In this document: piece by piece, positions 15,257 through 19,663 of the stretch
Layout of the letters: every line of letters starts with the position of its first letter
How positions within the stretch are numbered: the first letter of the stretch is position 1
Source: Hydnum rufescens UP504
Lineage: Eukaryota; Basidiomycota; Agaricomycetes; Cantharellales; Hydnaceae
NCBI GenBank assembly: GCA_014904985.1
Contig: MU129015.1
Span: forward strand, 81,239-100,901
DNA: 19,663 bases
Direction of reading: 5' to 3'
Notes under the pieces: model-generated
The model's database searches: none
What the model saw: only the letters and a program-made list of their open reading frames with translations
What the model was told of the DNA's origin: nothing
Made by a program: the position numbers and the translations under genes

Positions 15257-17203
15257 GCACGACTCTCCGTGATCACCTCAACACGTATGATATCTGGTGC
15301 ATGTACCATAAGAACCTCCATATACGCCATCTCCAGTTGCCCTCCGCACTTCAATTTGACTTCAATTCTGTGACCCTTGATGGAGCAGTGCCAAAATTCC
15401 ACCTGAATGCTCATGGTGATTTGTGTAGGACAGTCTTCTCACTCAACTTTTTTCCAGGTGTTGGTCATATGGATGGTGAAGGGATTGAACGTGACTGGGC
15501 CAGCGTAAATGGTGCAGCTCGAAGCACGAAGGAGATGGGGGAAGGCTCGCAACATGACACCCTCGATGATATATGGGGCAATACGAACTACCGCAAGTTT
15601 ATTGCAATGGGTAAGACAAACTCGGGAATCTACTCAGCGCGCTTATCATGCATTCTTTTTTCAGGCAGCCTGCTTCCAAAGAAGCTGCGGAATGCCATCA
15701 TTCAGTGTGAGAAGCATAATGAACAACATGAGATCTTCTGTGGAGCGATCCCTGACACGAACAAGGCAGAGTGGATGACCATGATAAATCAATGGGAAAA
15801 TGACAAATCCAAACCTGATCCATACATCATAGAAACAATCTGTACATATCTATTGTGGTTCAGATGGATTCTAAATTACTGATTCTATAAGACACCAGTC
15901 CAATCGCAAGCTGCGATATGGCTGGAACTCATTGCTGCCGAATGTGCCAGTCTTGGTGTTAATGAAATGGAATCAATGTAGCCCAGCCCCAGTGTGTTCA
16001 TCAGTAGTGGATTAGACATTGAAGAAGCCCAGTAAGTCCCCCCTAGATTGATTCTAGTAGAAAATCAAACCAATGCTGATGATCCTATATTGTAGGTGAG
16101 GTCTTTCCTTTGAAGTCCACAAGCTCAAGTCTTCAAGCACAGACACCCAAAAGGCGAATGTCGAACATCGTCGGCTTGCCTTGCAAAAGAGGCTTGCGGG
16201 TTTCCACAGCATCCAAACCTCGCACATGCCAGAAGTGGCTGCTCTGTTGCTGTCTGATTCCTGCGTTAATCCTGACACCCCAAAACATCCCCTCTTTATC
16301 TACCCCATGAGCTTCCGTTGACCTCGTGCTCATTGAGTCTTAATAGCAACCTGGCCATAGTCGAAGCCAAACTTCATTTTGCCCAGGCAACTGACTCCCT
16401 TGCTGAACTCCATCACGCGTTATCAGTCTTTGTGCACCTTAAGTCCTATAAAATCTGAGAAGTGCAGGGCCAACAAGCAAACACTTGTGTGAATAATCTT
16501 GTGCAGAGATCCAAGGCTCATACCCAGGCGATATCTGCGCGATACTGAGATGCTCATGCCGCATACCTCAAACTGCAAGGTTCCGGAGCATGGGAACAAC
16601 ACTTGTGTGAGTTAAAACAAGATGATATCTGTCCCATGGTCGATCACAAAGAGGAGCCTGATAAAACAGCCAGGCAGAAGCATAGACTGGGTCCTTGTGA
16701 GGGCCACCGAACTCTTTCATGGATATGGATGGTACCTGGTGTTGTCATGGATGACAACAAAGAAATGCACTCTGGTATGTGAACCTTCATGAATGATTGT
16801 TTACAGTGCTAATACTTGTAAATCGAACTAGCCCTTTGTGTTGAATGGGCCAAATCCTTGGCACAGAAGCATTGATGGGCTGAGGAAGTCGCCATTCTCC
16901 AGGAGGAGATGCACCAGGTTGTCGCCTACAGCAAGTGGCATGCAACCTGGTGGGAAGAACAGGTTAATGCTCATGTAGGTTTGGCGTTGGACCTTCAAGA
17001 AGGACTACAGGCATATGCTGTGCATCAGTCCTCCATCTATCAAGGATGTGCAACCTTATTCCAGAAACAATGGGCAATTCCAGATGCTCATGCAGCAGAT
17101 CAACCCCTGAAACTCCCGACTGGGTCAACTTGAACCCAGGAGTGCAGATGATGAGAGCTCTGCAGATGATGAGAGCTCTGCCGATGATGAGCACTACCTG
17201 TAG
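15257..17203 (+). pseudogene. KDZ-family transposase, N-terminally truncated and decayed
   Basis: KDZ (Kyakuja-Dileera-Zisupton) elements are DDE transposons common in Agaricomycetes. The fragment opens just before the second catalytic Asp (YDIWC, 15289). It then has KFHLNAH, GVGHMDGEGIERDW with the catalytic Glu (about 15478-15489), and the STKEMGEGSQHDTLDD stretch. Likely introns are 15611-15664 (54 bp), 15842-15891, 16032-16095 (64 bp) and 16775-16831 (57 bp). After the second intron the family's C-terminal helices continue in changing frames: SPSVFISSGLDIEEAQ near 16000, MPEVAALLL near 16230, the hallmark RTLSWIWMVPG at about 16708-16740, and KWHATWWEEQ near 16940. Stops at 16097 and in the exon after the last intron sit where the family has Arg, so CGA-to-TGA is likely. 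It ends in an 18-bp repeated acidic tail (17144-17190, DDESSA units) and TAG at 17201. The N-terminal cysteine region and first Asp are absent. Confidence 0.85.
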
Positions 17204-17830
17204 TGTAGTCTCTCACTTTGTTCTCGAACAATGTTCTTGATACGTAAAACCATTGTCCTTTCTACTTCTCAATGTTTTGCATTGCTATCACTATGGAATA
17301 TACCATGTTTACAGTCGTGTGATATATTATGCCGAATATGTAAATCTTTTGACTTGGCAATGAGCAGTGTTGAGTCTTACAATTGAGTTTGGAACTTAGA
17401 ACTCATTTTCGACAACCAAAGTACATGTTGAGAAAATCATTATATGGATGTCTTACTGACTCTTACCAGTGTTCATATAGCATGCTTTCTGCTTGTGCCA
17501 ATCCAGCATCATTTTGGCACAGTCAGAGACTCATGCTACATGACATCTCCCACGAGCTCTGTCCGCCTTTGCTTGCCCTATGGAGCATCCCCTTCTTTGT
17601 TTGTGCTGTGTGGTGCATCTCGCTATATCTCTCCATGACAATAAAAGTCGCTGACATGTCATTTGACATACCAGTCGGAGTCAAGGACACTGCACCAAAA
17701 CACAAGGAACCCACTCGTTGTTTGCCTGTATTTCTGCATCTCTTATCCCGTTGAACATTATGCTTGAACTCGAACTCGGCCTCCTCCTCGGCCATGTGCT
17801 CAGCCTTGCAGTCAGGTCCATGATGATCCC
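17204..17830. other. 3' flank of the KDZ remnant, nothing recognised
   Basis: The first 150 bp are T-rich and could be the 3' UTR of the transposase gene. No inverted-repeat terminus of the KDZ element could be identified. The open frames here (for example 17383-17754) show no family features. Confidence 0.35.
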
Positions 17831-18205
17831 ATGTTTTTCCTCACAGCACTATCATCAGCCTGCCCCAAATCCCTGCCTGGTCCTTTTGCTATCCACTCGC
17901 CACGTTCTGACTGGTTCCGGGCATGGCTGGGTGAATGGGGGGATCGAATTTTCCACTTGAAGACAATCCAATTGTTTTCATTGCGATACTCGGCTTGCCA
18001 TCAAGTCCCCCCATTGTCCTTTCGCTGGCCACTTTTAGTCTCTTGCTTTTTCCAAGCACGGTTGAAGAAGTGGGGGGATCGTGTTTTCAGCTCAAAGACA
18101 GTCCAATGTTTTTCATCACGATACTCAGCTCCCTCCCTTTATCCTTTTGCTATCCATCAGCCTCTCACGTATCTCCAAGCACAACTGAGGGAGTGGGGCC
18201 GGCTT
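17831..18205. repeat. 135-140 bp tandem repeat, about 2.7 copies
   Basis: Units begin with an ATGTTTTTCATCACGATACT-like motif at 17831, 17971 and 18106, that is 140 and 135 bp apart. Each then holds CCTTTTGCTATCCA-like, CCAAGCACGGTTGA-like and GAGTGGGGGGATCG-like blocks. Copies differ by substitutions and small indels. Long open frames across it (17831-18223 and 17935-18510) are repeat-derived and lack family features. Confidence 0.7.
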
Positions 18206-18829
18206 TATCACGTTCGTCTCTAGTCACCATTGCCAGCTCTGTTTTGGGATTCCTCCATCTTGTTCCATGTCACACTCCCTTGTCCTCAAACTCATGTCCA
18301 GCTTCACATGCAGCTTCAAGTGTCGTCATCACATGCCATTCATTGCTACAATATTGTCAGCGTACTGTCAGATTCGTACTTCATCATTCTACTGTTCATT
18401 CACTGTCTTGCAATGATCTGGAGATGTCAGGGTTGCTTGCAATATTTTCTCTCAAGTGTCGCCAATTCCCCTCCATTCTATATCGCAGCTGCGGTTATAC
18501 TCAGCTTTGAATGCAATCCTGCATTATCTGTCGCGATGCTATTGTTGGCTGCCTCCAAGTTCTTTCCATCCACTCGTCCTCCCTCAACTATCATCACATC
18601 TCTGCACTCTCCATTGTGATTTCCAGAATCCTGTTCGCAATGCCCCATGCTTTTTCTTTTTTCTTTTTTTCTTTTGCGAGCTTCTTCTTTTCATTTATTG
18701 ATGGTTCGGCTAGGTACTTGGAATACAAGCAGTGACCCACCCTCTCTAGCCCCCTCAATGAAGACCCCCCAAAAATAGCCAAGGGAACAGGCTGGGGAGC
18801 AGGTTGAGCACGGATGTATCACATTATTT
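18206..18829. other. Noncoding, pyrimidine-rich
   Basis: C/T-rich sequence with a long T-dominated tract at about 18650-18695. No supported gene or RNA was found. Confidence 0.4.
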
Positions 18830-19131
18830 TAATGTTAGGAAATTAAAAAAGGCAGGTTTTGAATGGATGGCGGCACCAGGCTGAATGGACAGCCTGGAGG
18901 CCCCACCTTTTGGCTGGGTGGACCCCTGGGGGGTATCCCTGCCCACAGGGTGCTGATAACAGTGGGCACTGGATGCGCTTTTTTTTTTTGGATGTAGTAC
19001 AGTTTTGTATTGAATATTTTTGAATGGACGGTGAGCAGGGGGGGCGGGGAGCCCACCCAGTGGTGTCAAGCATATATCCAGTATGCCCGCCCATCCAATG
19101 TCCGCCCCCTACCCTAATATTAGGCAAATTA
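18830..19131. repeat. GC-rich segment between imperfect direct repeats
   Basis: A TAATGTTAGGAAATTA-like motif at 18830-18845 recurs at 19115-19131 with one substitution and one added base. The 270 bp between are richer in G+C and contain a TTTTGAATGGAYGG motif twice (about 18857 and 19018), a perfect 8-bp hairpin (CCAGGCTG at 18876-18883 with CAGCCTGG at 18890-18897) and a run of T near 18979-18988. This may be a small insertion with a long duplicated target, or chance. The family is not recognised. Confidence 0.35.
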
Positions 19132-19212
19132 GACTGGAGAATCAGACACAGTGCTTACCATCATTCTTGCATCCCCTTTCATGGTACCATACCATGTATG
19201 ATGCCATCAATA

Positions 19213-19323
19213 CTACAGTATAAGGTGACTCGAAACAGCAGGGGTGGCAGCCATTGCAGACGTTGCTAGCGAGCTTGAGGAAGTGAAGCTACTCCCCCTG
19301 GAACTGGCAGGGTTAGTAGCCAT
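19213..19323 (-). CDS. Possible N-terminal exon or short ORF, Ser/Ala-rich, unrecognised
   Basis: An ATG at 19323-19321 on the minus strand opens a 36-codon frame rich in Ser, Ala and Thr, beginning MATNPASSRGSSF and ending at TAG (19215-19213). Such low-complexity starts are common in fungal genes and in Gag proteins of Copia-type elements. No clear splice donor or continuation was found, so it may be a gene start, a transposon fragment or chance. Confidence 0.2.
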   Translation of the reverse strand: MATNPASSRGSSFTSSSSLATSAMAATPAVSSHLIL

Positions 19324-19663
19324 CACATAAGTTGAGACGGTTGAGGAGACTTAAAGTTGGTTGATTTGCTTCCACAACGCCGGATTTCTGCGCCCACAGA
19401 AATTGGTTTGCCGTTCTGAGCTCGCCTTGAGAACACATAGAACCTTCTTTTTTAGATATTCTCGTAGCTAGTTTTGGTTGTTAGCATTGTTCTGCAATCT
19501 TCCAAATTAATACCCAGATTATGTGCACATACTGTACTGTCCTATTTCGACCATAGGGTTGGTCACAGGTCACAGGGACTTGTGAACTGAACCCCCCACA
19601 TGTCACAGACCCCGACGAACTATGAAAAGGCACCCTTTGAAATATATTTTCCTGAATTTTTTT
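19324..19663. other. Noncoding end of window, nothing recognised
   Basis: No open frame of note, RNA gene or defined repeat is visible. The sequence runs off the window. Confidence 0.35.

Noticed and set aside
15257..15267. CTCTC at 15263-15267 as the partner of CTCTC before the 5' LTR, that is, a target-site duplication
   Set aside because: It lies six bases away from the LTR end instead of adjacent; a 5-mer match at that distance is easily chance.
17831..18510. Two overlapping plus-strand open frames of 130 and 191 codons
   Set aside because: They run through a 135-140 bp tandem repeat, have no ATG-proximal context or family features, and change frame between repeat units.

Overview
The window looks like repeat-rich, gene-poor chromatin from a filamentous basidiomycete, most likely an Agaricomycete (mushroom-forming fungus). 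The evidence is a Ty3/gypsy chromodomain retrotransposon with fungal-type pol, a relic of a KDZ (Kyakuja-Dileera-Zisupton) transposase of the kind abundant in Agaricomycetes, short 50-65 bp GT-AG introns with CTRAY-like branch sites, and strong CpG-to-TpG/CpA decay of repeats. I see no intact host gene. Genus cannot be called from the sequence.

Layout. 1-4675: A/T-rich DNA with three diverged copies (A, B, C) of a dispersed repeat built from 160-162 bp subunits. Between copies A and B lies a minus-strand promoter- or LTR-like block with a TATA box and five TGACTCA sites. 5215-6272: a 1.06 kb candidate element bounded by a perfect 14-bp inverted repeat, filled with GTCTA-type repeats and ending in 23 perfectly phased 10-bp units. 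6273-7921: noncoding, with a 292-bp tandem duplication. 7922-15256: one nearly full-length Ty3/gypsy element (7,335 bp) with LTRs of 646 and 579 bp. 15257-17203: the 3' part of a KDZ transposase gene, broken by stops and frameshifts and butted directly against the 3' LTR. 17204-19663: noncoding, with a 135-140 bp tandem repeat and a short GC-rich repeat.

The retroelement is the centrepiece. Its LTR TATA box predicts a transcript start at about 8237, and the first 11 nt of that transcript are exactly complementary to the 11 nt at the primer-binding position (8570-8580). This is the self-priming arrangement known from Tf1/sushi elements. Gag and Pol are joined by a textbook -1 frameshift signal (GGGTTTT, 6-nt spacer, stem-loop). 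Pol carries protease, RT, RNase H, integrase, GPY/F and a chromodomain. Between the pol stop and the 3' LTR, on the opposite strand, lies a degraded accessory gene (14596 to 13650) with a coiled coil, a cysteine cluster with Zn(II)2Cys6 spacing, a basic stretch, a SUMO-interaction-like motif and a long acidic tail. This antisense gene is the most interesting candidate for an under-described component.

The copy is defective. Gag-pol contains eight inferred single-base frameshifts but no in-frame nonsense codon in its long segments. All nine base substitutions between the two LTRs are transitions at CpG sites. The ends lack a convincing target-site duplication, and the N-terminal half of the disrupted KDZ gene is not found on the other side.
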